This document shows, in pieces, positions 1 to 9,000 of a stretch of 64,000 nucleotides of DNA (within the stretch, counting starts at the first letter, position 1; each line of letters begins with the position of its first letter). The translations under genes were made by a program, and so were the position numbers. This DNA is from Actinosynnema sp. ALI-1.44 (GTDB lineage Bacteria; Actinomycetota; Actinomycetes; Mycobacteriales; Pseudonocardiaceae), in the NCBI RefSeq assembly GCF_001984155.1, contig NZ_MTQO01000039.1:124001-188000 (forward strand). The letters are read 5' to 3'. The notes below the pieces were generated by a model, which was given only the letters and a program-made list of their open reading frames with translations, had not been told where the DNA came from and did no database searches.

Positions 1-715
1 CGAGGACGTCGGCTTCCAGCTCGCGCAACGCCGGGCCGGGGTCGACGCCGAGCTCATCGGACAACAACCGCCGCGCCCGCCGCATGGACTCCAACGCGTC
101 CGCCTGGCGTCCAGCGGTGTACTGGGCCAGGGCAAGCAGCCGCCAGGCCTCCTCACGCAGCGGATGTCCATCCACATGCGCCTGGAGGTCGGGCACAGCC
201 TCAGCCGCACGCCCGCGCCCCAACAACGCCTCGGCACGCCGCTCGACAGCGAGCAGCCGGAGCTCATCCAGCCGGGCGATCTCAGCCCGTGCCCACGGCT
301 GGTCGGCGAACTCGGCGTACGCGGGTCCACGCCACAACCCGAGCGTCTCGTCCAACGCCTCCAACGAGCCGTTCAGCGCGGCCTCGAACCGCCAGGCATC
401 GACGGCGTCCGGTTCGAGCTTGAGCCTGTACCCCGGTCCCTCGGTGAGCAGCAGGGTCGCGGGCGCCCGGGGCGGCCGGTCCGGTTCCAGCGCCCTGCGC
501 AGCGCGGCCACGAAGGTCTGGATCGCACCCACAGCACCGTCCGGCGGGTCGTCCCACAGATCCGCGACGAGCATGTCCACCGGCACAACCCGGCCGCGCG
601 CGACCAGCAGGCGGGCGAGCACAGCGCGGTGACGCGGTCCTTTGAGGTCGATCGGACCAGCGGAGTCCGCGGCGACCAGCGGACCCAGCACGCCGATCCG
701 CACCGAGGAACCCAT
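1..715 (-). CDS. SARP/BTAD-type transcriptional regulator, N-terminal part (cut by window edge)
   Basis: The minus-strand reading frame starts MGSSVRIGVLGPL at 715 and is still open at base 1, so about 238 residues are visible. The first ~95 residues look like the winged-helix DNA-binding domain of SARP regulators (a short beta-rich start, then RHRAVLARLLVARGRVV and an IQTFVAALRRAL helix). The rest is a bacterial transcriptional activation domain with TPR-like helices, ending in the typical LGVDPGPALRELE stretch. Such proteins activate secondary-metabolite or stress genes, often with a C-terminal NTPase, which would lie outside the window. The neighbouring hydrolase is divergent, separated by 63 bases, so shared control is plausible but not shown. 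Other frames over this stretch give long but compositionally odd translations and are shadows. Confidence 0.8.
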   Translation of the reverse strand, partial: MGSSVRIGVLGPLVAADSAGPIDLKGPRHRAVLARLLVARGRVVPVDMLVADLWDDPPDGAVGAIQTFVAALRRALEPDRPPRAPATLLLTEGPGYRLKLEPDAVDAWRFEAALNGSLEALDETLGLWRGPAYAEFADQPWARAEIARLDELRLLAVERRAEALLGRGRAAEAVPDLQAHVDGHPLREEAWRLLALAQYTAGRQADALESMRRARRLLSDELGVDPGPALRELEADVL

Positions 716-778
716 CGCCGATCACTGTACTGAGCCACTGCTGACTGGCTGCTGATCAGCGACACGCACCGTGACGAC

Positions 779-1618
779 ATGAACAACCACTCACGCATCC
801 CAGTGGCCGACGGTGTGACGCTGAACACCACCATCCAGGGCAGCGGCAGCCCGGTGATACTCCTGCACGGCTTCCCCCAGACCCACCTGATGTGGCGGCA
901 CGTGGCAGCGGACCTGTCGGCCGACCACACCGTGATCTGCCCCGACCTGCGAGGCTACGGCGACAGCGACAAACCGGACAGCGGCTACGACAAGCGCACG
1001 ATGGCGGCTGACATCGTCGAACTCGCCCGCAAGCTGGGGTTCTCCCGGTTCGCACTGGCCGGACACGACCGTGGAGCCCTGGTGGCGTTCCGAGCGGGAC
1101 TCGACCACCCGGACAAGATCACCCACCTCGGCATCCTCGACGGGATGTCCACATACGACACGTGGGACGTGCTGCACGGGGTGAGCGCTTCGGTGGCTTT
1201 TCACCTCTACCTGATGGCCCAGCCGGTCGGTCTGCCGGAGAAGATGATCGGTGCCGTGCCGGACGAGTTCTTCGGGTACTTCCTCGACGCCTGGTCCCAG
1301 CAGCCTTTCCCGCCGGATGTCCGCGCAGCGTACCTGCGGGCTTCCCGCGCGGCCGTTCCTTCGATCGTCGCCGACTTCCGTGCCACGGCGACCGCTGACG
1401 TCGAACAGGACACAGCGGACTTCGAGGCGGGTCGCCGGTTCGCCATGCCGGTCAGCGTGGTGCACCAGGACTGGGGCAGTGTGCTGGGGTTCGACCCCCG
1501 GGCCAGGTGGGAGAGGTGGGCACCGCAGTTGACCTACACGACTGTCACTTCGGGTCACTTCATGGCCGAGGAGGCTCCGGCCGAAGTGATCAAGGCCTTG
1601 CGAGATCTGCTGGACTGA
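779..1618 (+). CDS. alpha/beta hydrolase (epoxide hydrolase / haloacetate dehalogenase-like)
   Basis: A 279-residue soluble protein with the alpha/beta-hydrolase pattern: oxyanion-hole LLHGFPQ near residue 28, PDLRGYGDSDKP at 55-66, and the nucleophile elbow GHDRG with Asp97 as the expected nucleophile. An Asp nucleophile is typical of epoxide hydrolases and dehalogenases rather than esterases. The catalytic His is in SGHFMAEEAP near residue 260. No signal peptide is seen, so it is probably cytoplasmic. The ATG at 779 is the first start after the divergent regulator. The substrate cannot be read from the sequence. It is followed by a repeat-rich spacer and faces the metalloprotease gene convergently. 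Confidence 0.85.
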   Translation: MNNHSRIPVADGVTLNTTIQGSGSPVILLHGFPQTHLMWRHVAADLSADHTVICPDLRGYGDSDKPDSGYDKRTMAADIVELARKLGFSRFALAGHDRGALVAFRAGLDHPDKITHLGILDGMSTYDTWDVLHGVSASVAFHLYLMAQPVGLPEKMIGAVPDEFFGYFLDAWSQQPFPPDVRAAYLRASRAAVPSIVADFRATATADVEQDTADFEAGRRFAMPVSVVHQDWGSVLGFDPRARWERWAPQLTYTTVTSGHFMAEEAPAEVIKALRDLLD

Positions 1619-1934
1619 AGGTGTTCGCAACCCTGGTCGGCTCGCGGGTGACCCGGCTTCGTGCGGCTTGCGCGCCAGCGCAGAGTGGTGCTTCGGGGGT
1701 GTCTCCTGCCCGTCGGCCTGGGCGAAGCCAACCACGGGCTGTCCAGAGGTCCGCCTACGTTTCTGGCGGGCCCGGCGATAGCGATACGGACCTCTTGACA
1801 GTCCGTGGTTCCCTTGGGCAGGTCGACGGGCAGGAGGCGCCCGCGCCCTCAACCCCGGGTCATAAAAGCATGCGCCGGGAGCAACACGGAGCGAAGATCT
1901 CCTGCTCAGAGGTCTGCCACCCGGCGAGGGACCC

Positions 1935-1976
1935 CGTCTTTCGTCTTTCGTCTTTCGTCTTTCGTCTTTCGTCTTT
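1935..1976. repeat. heptanucleotide tandem repeat (CGTCTTT)6
   Basis: Six perfect copies of CGTCTTT lie head to tail. This pyrimidine-rich tract stands out in a ~70% GC background and sits inside the left arm of the large inverted-repeat array, close to its centre. It has no counterpart in the right arm, so it arose after the palindrome formed. Perfect seven-base repeats are prone to slippage. Confidence 0.9.
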
Positions 1977-1980
1977 TCAG

Positions 1981-2005
1981 ACCCGGAATCTCGAGTATTC
2001 CGGGT
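1981..2005. terminator. central hairpin of the inverted-repeat array, candidate bidirectional terminator
   Basis: ACCCGGAAT (1981-1989) pairs perfectly with ATTCCGGGT (1997-2005) across a seven-base loop, at the centre of the larger palindrome and between convergent genes. There is no clear T-run on either side, so a role as terminator is an inference from position. Confidence 0.35.
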
Positions 2006-2452
2006 CGGGTGACCACGCCTTACTCCTGGTCAATGCTCGGGATCCTGCGGGGGAAAGATGGCCCCTCGCCGGGTGGCAGACCTCAAGGCAGGAGGTGCCT
2101 TCGGTGTTCTCCCTGCCCACAGCCGAGACCTTGGTGTGTTTCGTGGAGGCGAGGGCGCCTCCTGCCCGTCGACCTGCCCCAGGGAACCACGGACTATCAA
2201 GAGGATCGGTACCGCTATCGCTGGGCTTCTTTGTGCAGGCCGACCTCTTGACAGCCCGTGGTTGGCTTCGCCCAGGCCGACGGGCAGGAGACACCCCCGA
2301 AGCCCACCCCTGCGCTTGCGCACAGGGCCGCAAGCTCTGCGCTCGCTCGCCCGCCGACCAGGGCTGGGCTGCGGTTGCACACCAGGGCCGCGCTTGCATG
2401 CCTGGCTGCCGTTGCACACCTGGTCCGCGCCGCACGCGCGGACCACCGGTTC

Positions 2453-5400
2453 CTAGATGATGACCAGGGTTCCCCTGGCCAGCTTGGTCACGTCGGTTGA
2501 CGCGCCTGTCCATGCCGTTGAGAACACCAGCTTCGAGCCGTCGGTCAGGGTGATCGCCAGGCCTTCCTTGACCTTGCCGGTCAACCGGATGGTCAGGGCC
2601 GTTGCCACTGGCTTCGGGCGCCAGATGTCCGTTACGTCGACGAGGTCCGCTCGGCCGCGTAGGTCGAGGGCCCCGTTGTTCACGCCGAACGAGTCGAGTT
2701 TGGTGCTGCGGATTTGGAACGTCTTTCCTGCTGACGTGAACGTCACCAGGCTCGCTGCCGACGTGTGTCCGGCGACGTGGGCCGCTGCGATGGTGAAGTC
2801 GGCCCTGGATCCGTTGTCCGCGCCGTAGGCCTTCGTCAGCGGGACTGAGCCGTCGCCGATGACCACCCGGTTGCGGGCGTTGGTGACCTCAACTCGCCCA
2901 GATGCTTTTCCCGTGTAGGTGCCACCGGCTGAAGCCGTCACCTCGTGGACTCCGGTGGGCAACTCCGCTGTGCATGTGCCGGACGCGTCCGTTGGGCCTG
3001 TGCCCAGCAGGGCCAGCGGGGCCGTGCAGAGTGTTTGGTCTCCCGCTGTGAACGTCACCGTTCCACTTAGGATGTCACCGGGGGTGCTGTCGGTGTTGTC
3101 CTGCACGGTTGCCCGCAGTTGTACGGTTCCGCCGTTCGCCAGGGAGTCCCCGGTGTATGTCACCGTCGCGTCTTCCGGCGCGACCTTGACCGTGAACGAG
3201 GACTTGCCCACCACGCCGGTCGAGTCCGTCACGGACACCGAGACGGGGTAGTCGCCGGGTGCGGCTGTTGCTGTACCTGCGACAGTCCACGCGCCGGGTC
3301 CTGACTGGGTCAGGGTGAGGCCCGCCGGGAGGCCGGACGCGGTCGCGTGCAGGCCCTCGGCCGGGGTGTCCGGGTCGGTGGCGGTTACCGGGAACGAGGC
3401 CGCGTCGCTGTACTGCACGGTCGCGTTGGCCGGTGTTGTCACCTTCGGCGACGCCAGGATCGTGAAGTCCGCGTTGTTCAGGTCGAAGAAGACGTTGCCG
3501 ACCGCTTCCACCTTGATCCGGGCCTTCGTCGTCGCCACGTCCGGCAGTGCCAGGGTCTCGCTGCCATCGTTGGCCGTGCGCTCGGCCAATACGTGCGGGA
3601 AGGTCACGCCGCCGTCTGTCGACAGCGAGATCTTCACCTCGGACGCGTTGATCGGGGCGGCGTTGGTGCCCGCCACATCCCACTTGACTTCCTGCTTCGA
3701 GCCACCCGGGTAGACCACTCCCGCCGCTGCCTGGGAGGTCACCAGGAACGGGCCGGTGTTCGGTGCCAGCACCAGCGCGGTGTCCGCGCTGCCGACGCCA
3801 CCGCCGCCTGCGCGGTAGTCACGTGCGGTCAGCCGGAAGTGCAGGGTCCTGTCGTTGCCGAAACCGACCCAGTCCGCCGTGGGCAGGAACTCCGAGTAGC
3901 AGTCCACGATCGGGCCAGGGACGGGCGCGGACGGCGCCGTCGGGCACACGCCGGACTCGGCGTTCGTGTTGTTCGCCGCCACCTGGGCCAGGTCGGGGAA
4001 CACGCGCGTCGGGTTGTCGTTCACCGCGTTCTGCCCCGGCGAGTAGTACTTCAGCGTGTCCTCGGCGGTCACGATCGCCGCGGTGCCGAACTGGCGGAAC
4101 AGCGGGCCGTCCTTCTTGACGTTGTTCACCAGGCCCGTGCCTGTGCTGCCACCCCGGTCGTTCTGCTCCCACAGGTACGTGATCTTGTCGCCGTCGGCGT
4201 CCGTCGCGCTGCCAGTCAGCGAGAACGGCGTGCGCAGCGGGATCGTGTACTGCGAAGCCGCGGTCACGACCGGGGCGTGGTTGGTGGTGTCCTCGACCTT
4301 GAAGCCGGTGTTCTCCTGCGGGCCACCGTCGACGGTCTCACCGACCACGGCCGTCGTCCCGGTTCCGGCGAAGCCGAACGACGGCACGTCGACAGCCGCC
4401 ACCGGTCCGCCCTGGAACGTCACCTGGAAGCCCGTGTCGTTCAACACACCCGCGCCGAAGCCTGTCACGGCCACCGTCGCGCCCTCGGGCCAGCCCTGGA
4501 TGCCCTCGACCGCCGCCTTGATCCCGGCGGCCGTGTAGTTGGTTCCCCGTACGATCGGCGCCGACGCCTGACCGTTGTGGGACAAGGTGAACGAGTCCGT
4601 GCCGTCGAAGTCGCGCAGACCGATGTTCTGCACCTCGTTGATCGGCGCCCGCGGCGTCGACGTGAACGCGGAAATCTCGGTGTAGCTGCGCTGCGACCAG
4701 TACGGGTCGCTGTGCGGCTGCAGGTTGTCCGTGCCGCAGATACCGGCGTAGGCCATGATCGACGAGCCACTGCCCGGCTCGACGGAATTGGCGCCGCTGC
4801 GGTTGCCGCCGGAGCAGGAGCCCTGCACGCCGTTGAACGTGTGGTTGCCCGCGAACTGGTGGCCGATCTCGTGTGCCACGTAATCCACCGCGAAGAAGTC
4901 ACCGACCGGGGTCGGCAAGCCCGTGCAACCGCGTGCCTTGCCGGCACCGCCGACCACGCCGAGACCGGCGATGCCGCCGCCGTTGACACCGAGGCCGATG
5001 TGCCCGACGTCGTAGTTTCCCGCGCCGACCAACTGGCCGAGCACGATCTGGTTGCGGTTCAACAGGGTGCTGCTGCAACTGGCGAGCTGGGACGTGGTGA
5101 AGCACGGCGCCGCGCCACACGGGCCGTTTGCTCCGGTCGCGTCGGCGGCGGTGTTCAGGTTGGTCTTGTCGGTGTCGTTCACCAGGACCAGTCGGATCGC
5201 GGTCTCGTCCTCGTAGATCTGCGCGACCCGGTTGATCAGGGTGACCTTCGCCGCGGTCACGTTCGCCGCACCGAAGTAGGTGGCGTACGAGGGATCCGTG
5301 ACCAGGGCGAGGCGGTAGGTCCGCAGCTTGACGATGGGACCGGCGTCCGCGGGCAGGGCGTCCTGCAGGACCTGCTCGATCTCCTCGTTCTCCACCAGCG

Positions 5401-5962
5401 GCCCGGCGTCGTTGCGCAGGTCGTGGCCGTAGTAGCTGGCGTAGAGGCTCTCCGGACGGGCGTAGTCACCGTGGAAGTACGGGTCGACGTACCACTGACC
5501 GCGCTGTGATCGCACCGAAGCGTGGAACCCCAGTGGTGTCAGGTCAGCGCGAACGGTCGCGGTCGGGTCGTCGATTCCCTTGCCGGAGTATGTCTTGATC
5601 TCCGGGTGGGCCGCGGCGAGCTTGTCCTCCATCACAGGCGCGTCGACCAGCGCGAACCGCTCGAACTTGCCGTCCGGCGTCGGCAGCAGGACTTCCTTGC
5701 CCTGCGTGGCCCCGCGTGGTGCGAGCGACAGGTCGGACTGGATCGCCTCGCGGTCCAACGTGAACCCGGCGAATCTGTCCGTTCTCACATCGGCCTGTCT
5801 GGCCGATCTCGCCGCACCCTGGTCGCCGTCGACCTTGGTCCACGGGTTCTCCGCCGCAGCAGGTGCGGTCACGCCGAACACCGGCAGCAACACCAGTGAC
5901 ATGCCCGCGATCGCGAGCGCGGCCACACTCCGGCCGCGCGTGGGTAATGAGGATCTCGCCAA
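2453..5962 (-). CDS. secreted reprolysin-like zinc metalloprotease with Ig-like repeats (copy 1)
   Basis: A 1169-residue protein. The start is TTG at 5962, placed by AGGGAG eight bases upstream. The N-terminus is a signal peptide (Arg-containing n-region, hydrophobic stretch ending VTAPAAAEN). A propeptide-like region is followed by the zinc site HEIGHQFAGNH near residue 361 and a Met-turn SIMAYAGIC about 40 residues later, as in M12B/reprolysin-like peptidases; Ala replaces the usual Gly within the motif. After the catalytic part come cadherin/Ig-like segments, a putative-Ig (He_PIG-type) domain around ASGLPAGLTL, a Big_3-like domain (VTYTGDS) and a C-terminal beta-rich domain. It is an exported protease whose substrate is unknown. 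The next gene is a tandem paralogue; a terminator hairpin lies between them. Confidence 0.9.
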   Translation of the reverse strand: MARSSLPTRGRSVAALAIAGMSLVLLPVFGVTAPAAAENPWTKVDGDQGAARSARQADVRTDRFAGFTLDREAIQSDLSLAPRGATQGKEVLLPTPDGKFERFALVDAPVMEDKLAAAHPEIKTYSGKGIDDPTATVRADLTPLGFHASVRSQRGQWYVDPYFHGDYARPESLYASYYGHDLRNDAGPLVENEEIEQVLQDALPADAGPIVKLRTYRLALVTDPSYATYFGAANVTAAKVTLINRVAQIYEDETAIRLVLVNDTDKTNLNTAADATGANGPCGAAPCFTTSQLASCSSTLLNRNQIVLGQLVGAGNYDVGHIGLGVNGGGIAGLGVVGGAGKARGCTGLPTPVGDFFAVDYVAHEIGHQFAGNHTFNGVQGSCSGGNRSGANSVEPGSGSSIMAYAGICGTDNLQPHSDPYWSQRSYTEISAFTSTPRAPINEVQNIGLRDFDGTDSFTLSHNGQASAPIVRGTNYTAAGIKAAVEGIQGWPEGATVAVTGFGAGVLNDTGFQVTFQGGPVAAVDVPSFGFAGTGTTAVVGETVDGGPQENTGFKVEDTTNHAPVVTAASQYTIPLRTPFSLTGSATDADGDKITYLWEQNDRGGSTGTGLVNNVKKDGPLFRQFGTAAIVTAEDTLKYYSPGQNAVNDNPTRVFPDLAQVAANNTNAESGVCPTAPSAPVPGPIVDCYSEFLPTADWVGFGNDRTLHFRLTARDYRAGGGGVGSADTALVLAPNTGPFLVTSQAAAGVVYPGGSKQEVKWDVAGTNAAPINASEVKISLSTDGGVTFPHVLAERTANDGSETLALPDVATTKARIKVEAVGNVFFDLNNADFTILASPKVTTPANATVQYSDAASFPVTATDPDTPAEGLHATASGLPAGLTLTQSGPGAWTVAGTATAAPGDYPVSVSVTDSTGVVGKSSFTVKVAPEDATVTYTGDSLANGGTVQLRATVQDNTDSTPGDILSGTVTFTAGDQTLCTAPLALLGTGPTDASGTCTAELPTGVHEVTASAGGTYTGKASGRVEVTNARNRVVIGDGSVPLTKAYGADNGSRADFTIAAAHVAGHTSAASLVTFTSAGKTFQIRSTKLDSFGVNNGALDLRGRADLVDVTDIWRPKPVATALTIRLTGKVKEGLAITLTDGSKLVFSTAWTGASTDVTKLARGTLVII

Positions 5963-5984
5963 AGTGAGTTCTCCCTGGAAAAAG

Positions 5985-6030
5985 CTCGTGAGTGGTTGCC
6001 AGTGTCAGAACACCGGCAACCACTCACGAG
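5985..6030 (-). terminator. intrinsic terminator between the two metalloprotease genes
   Basis: A perfect 16-bp stem, CTCGTGAGTGGTTGCC at 5985-6000 with its complement at 6015-6030, has a 14-base loop. Read on the minus strand it is followed by TTTTT, as expected for termination of the upstream paralogue, which ends at 6038. The right arm is identical to part of the terminator after rho (29595-29612). Because it lies only 23 bases before the next start codon, the downstream gene needs its own promoter in or around this hairpin. Confidence 0.8.
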
Positions 6031-6037
6031 GAAATGG

Positions 6038-9000
6038 TCACGCGATCAGGAATCCGCCAGTCGTCAGCGGGATTTCCTTGGTTTTCGCGCCCGTCCACTC
6101 GGACGAGAACAACAGCTTTTCGCCCTGTAGGAGGGTCACCGCCACGTTGCGGCCGGTCTGCGTCACCCGCAGTTCGACGTTGGCCGCGACGAACATCGCC
6201 TGGCCGCTGGTCACCTCGCTGAGCAGGACCTTGGCACGCAGGTCCACCGAGCCCGACGTCTTCGCCCCGAAGGACTCGACGTTGTTGCCGAACGCGAGGA
6301 ACTGCCGTCCACCCGAGGAGAACCGCAAGGTGCTCAGGCCGGTCGTCTTCGCGTTGTTGTGCACGATCAGGGCCGAGATGTTCACCGGGGTGCCGTTGTC
6401 GGCCTTGTACGCACCCGCCGACTTCGTCGCGTTCAGCACACCGGCAGCGAGCACGGTCCGCTTCTGCGAAGCCTGTGTCTCAACCGATGCCGCCGCCGTG
6501 GCCGCGTAGTTCCCGCCTGCGGTGGCCGTGACCGACGTGACGCCGTGCGGCAGCTTGCCGATGCAGCCACCCGAGCCGTCGGACGCGCCCGTCCCGAGCA
6601 GGCTGACCGGCGCGGTGCACAAAGCCTTGCCACCGGCGGAGAACGTCACGTTCGCCGTCTTGATGTCGCCAGGCGTGGTGTCGGTGTTGTCCCGCACAGT
6701 CGCGCGGAACAGCACGGAATCGCCGTACACCAACGAATCGCCGGTGTAGGTGACTTCGGCGTCCTCCGGCTTCACCGTGACCGGCACCGTGAGGGTGCCT
6801 TCGCCGCCGGTGTCGTCGGTGACCGCGAACGTCACCGGGTACTCGCCCGGTTTGGCTTTCGCCGTACCGGAGATCGTCCACGTCCGCTTGTTGTCTGCCG
6901 TGGTCCCCTGCGCCAGCGAGAGACCATCGGGCAGTCCGGTGACGGTCGCGTTCAACGCCGCACCGGCGCTGTCCGCGTCATCCGCTGTGATCGTGACCGG
7001 TGCGAGGGCGTCGCTGTACTGGACAGCGATGTTCTGCGGGCTGGTCACGTTCGGCGCGGCGTGGATGGTGAAGTCGGCGTCGCTGACGTCGAAGAAGACG
7101 TTCCCGACCGCCTCGATCTTGATCCGCGCCTTGGTCGTGGACACGTTCGGCAGCTTCAGCTGTTCGCTGCCGTCGTTGGCGGTGCTGCGCGCGATCACGT
7201 GCGGGAAGGTCTTGCCGCCGTCGGTGGACAGCGAGATCTTCACGTTCTTGGCGTTGACCGGCGCCGCGTTCGTACCGGCGACGTCCCACGTGATCGTCTG
7301 CTTGGAGCCGCCGTTCAGCGCGGCCGCCGCACCCTGCGACGTCACCAGGAACGGACCCGCGTTCGGCGCGAGCTTCACCGCGGTGTCGGCGAAGCCGATC
7401 CCGCCACCACCGTGCCGCGCGTCGCGTGCGGTGAGCCGGAAGTGCATGGTCCGGTCGTCCTTGAAACCGGTCCAGTCGGCCGTCGGCAGGAACTCGGAGT
7501 AGCAGTCGATCAGCTCCGGCGGCACGTTCGTCTTGCCGCCCGACGGCGGCTTCGGCGGCGCCGGTGGGCACGTGCCGGTCTTGGCGTTGGTGTTGTTCGC
7601 CAGGATCTGCGCCATGTCCGGGAACACCCGCGACGGGTTGCGGTTCACCGCGTTCTGCCCCGGCGAGTAGTACTTCAGCGCGTCCGCGTCGGTCACGATC
7701 GCCGCGGTGCCGAACTGCCGGAACAGTGCGCCGTCCTTCTTGACGTTGTTCACCAGCGCGGTGCCGTCGGCCTTGCCGCGGTCGTTCTGCTCCCACATGT
7801 AGGTGACGGCGTCGCCGTCCTGGTCCTTCGCGCTGCCGGTCAGCTCGAACGGCGTGCGCACCGGGATCGTGTAGGACGCCGGGGTCTTCACCACAGGCGC
7901 GTGGTTGCGGGTGTTCTGGACCTTGAAGCCCTTGTTGTCGACCGGGCCGCCCTTGATCGACTCACCGGCGTACCCGGACCCACCGGTCACGTCGATGCCC
8001 AGCGAGTCCACGTTCACCCCGGCGAGCGAACCGCCGAAGGTGACTTGGAAACCCGTGTCGCCGAACGGGATCGGCCGGTAGTCGGGGTGGTTGCCGAACC
8101 CGGCTACGGTCACCGTCGCACCGGTGATCGACTCGACGGCCGCCTTGACACCCTCAGGTGTGTAGTTCACTCCGCGGACGACCGGCTCGGAGGCCTTCCC
8201 CTTGTAGGACAGGACGAACGAGTCGGAACCGCCGAACCCGCGCAGCGAGACGTCCTGCTGTTCGTTAATTGCGGGCAAGTCCGCCGTGGTGTACGACGTG
8301 ATCTCGGTGTAGCTCTGGTGCGACCAGTACGGGTCGCTGTGCGACTGCAGGTTGTCCTGCTGGCAGATGCCCGCGTACGCCATGATCGACGACCCGCCGC
8401 CCGGTTCGACCGAAGTGGACGGTTCGCGGTTGCCGGTCGAGCAGTTCCACTCGGTGCCGTTGAACGTGTGGTTGCCGCCGAACTGGTGCCCCATCTCGTG
8501 CGCCACGTAGTCGACGGCGTAGAAATCGCCGACCGGGGTCGGCAGACCGGTGCAGCCGACCGCCTTCTCCAGACCACCGACGACGCCGAGACCGGCGATA
8601 CCGCCGCCGTTGCGGCCGAGACCGATGTGGCCGATGTCGTACTTGTCGGCACCGACGAGCTGGCCGAGCGCAACACCCGTGGCGTACAGCGTCGGGATGT
8701 CACACGTTTCGAGCTCCTTCGGCGTGTAGCAGGGCGCCGAGCCGCATGGCCCGTTCGGCTCGGACGCCAGTGCCGGGGTGTTCAGGTTGGTCTTGTCGGT
8801 GTCGTTGATCAGCAGCAGCCGGATCGCGGTCTCGTCCTCGTAGATCTGCGCGACCCGGTTCATCAGCGTGACCTTCGCCGCGGTCACGTTCGCCGCACCG
8901 AAGTAAGTGGCGTACGTCGGGTCCGTGATCAACGCGAGACGGTACGTCCGCAGCTTGACCAGCGGGTTCTTGTCGATCGCGGCCTTGACTTCCTTGGCGA

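Larger units (their letters stand above)
1668..2325. repeat. large imperfect inverted-repeat array (four copies of a ~52-base unit)
   Basis: The 834 bases between two convergent genes hold no credible gene. They contain four copies of one ~52-base unit in alternating orientation: 1702-1752 (+), 1788-1839 (-), 2156-2207 (+) and 2242-2294 (-). The unit begins CTCCTGCCCGTCG and ends with a GGACTGTCAAGAGG-like stretch. Copies 1 and 4 match each other best, as do 2 and 3, and the spacers (1753-1787 and 2208-2241) are also mutual inverted repeats with a shared GCGATAGCG core. The symmetry extends to about 1668 and 2325, so the whole block is one long imperfect palindrome centred near 1995. It could be a REP/BIME-like or MITE-like element, or a bidirectional terminator region. 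No transposase is associated. Confidence 0.75.

Noticed and set aside
1619-2452. Possible small genes in the repeat array
   Set aside because: All open frames there share the same peptide pieces (for example PARRPGRSQPRAV) because they read copies of the repeat, not because they are related proteins.
3347-5509. A 720-codon plus-strand frame opposite the metalloprotease
   Set aside because: Arg/Val/His-rich translation without any domain; it is the usual antisense shadow of a high-GC gene. Similar long antisense frames at 6359-9424, 9726-11180 and 12588-13967 were discarded for the same reason.
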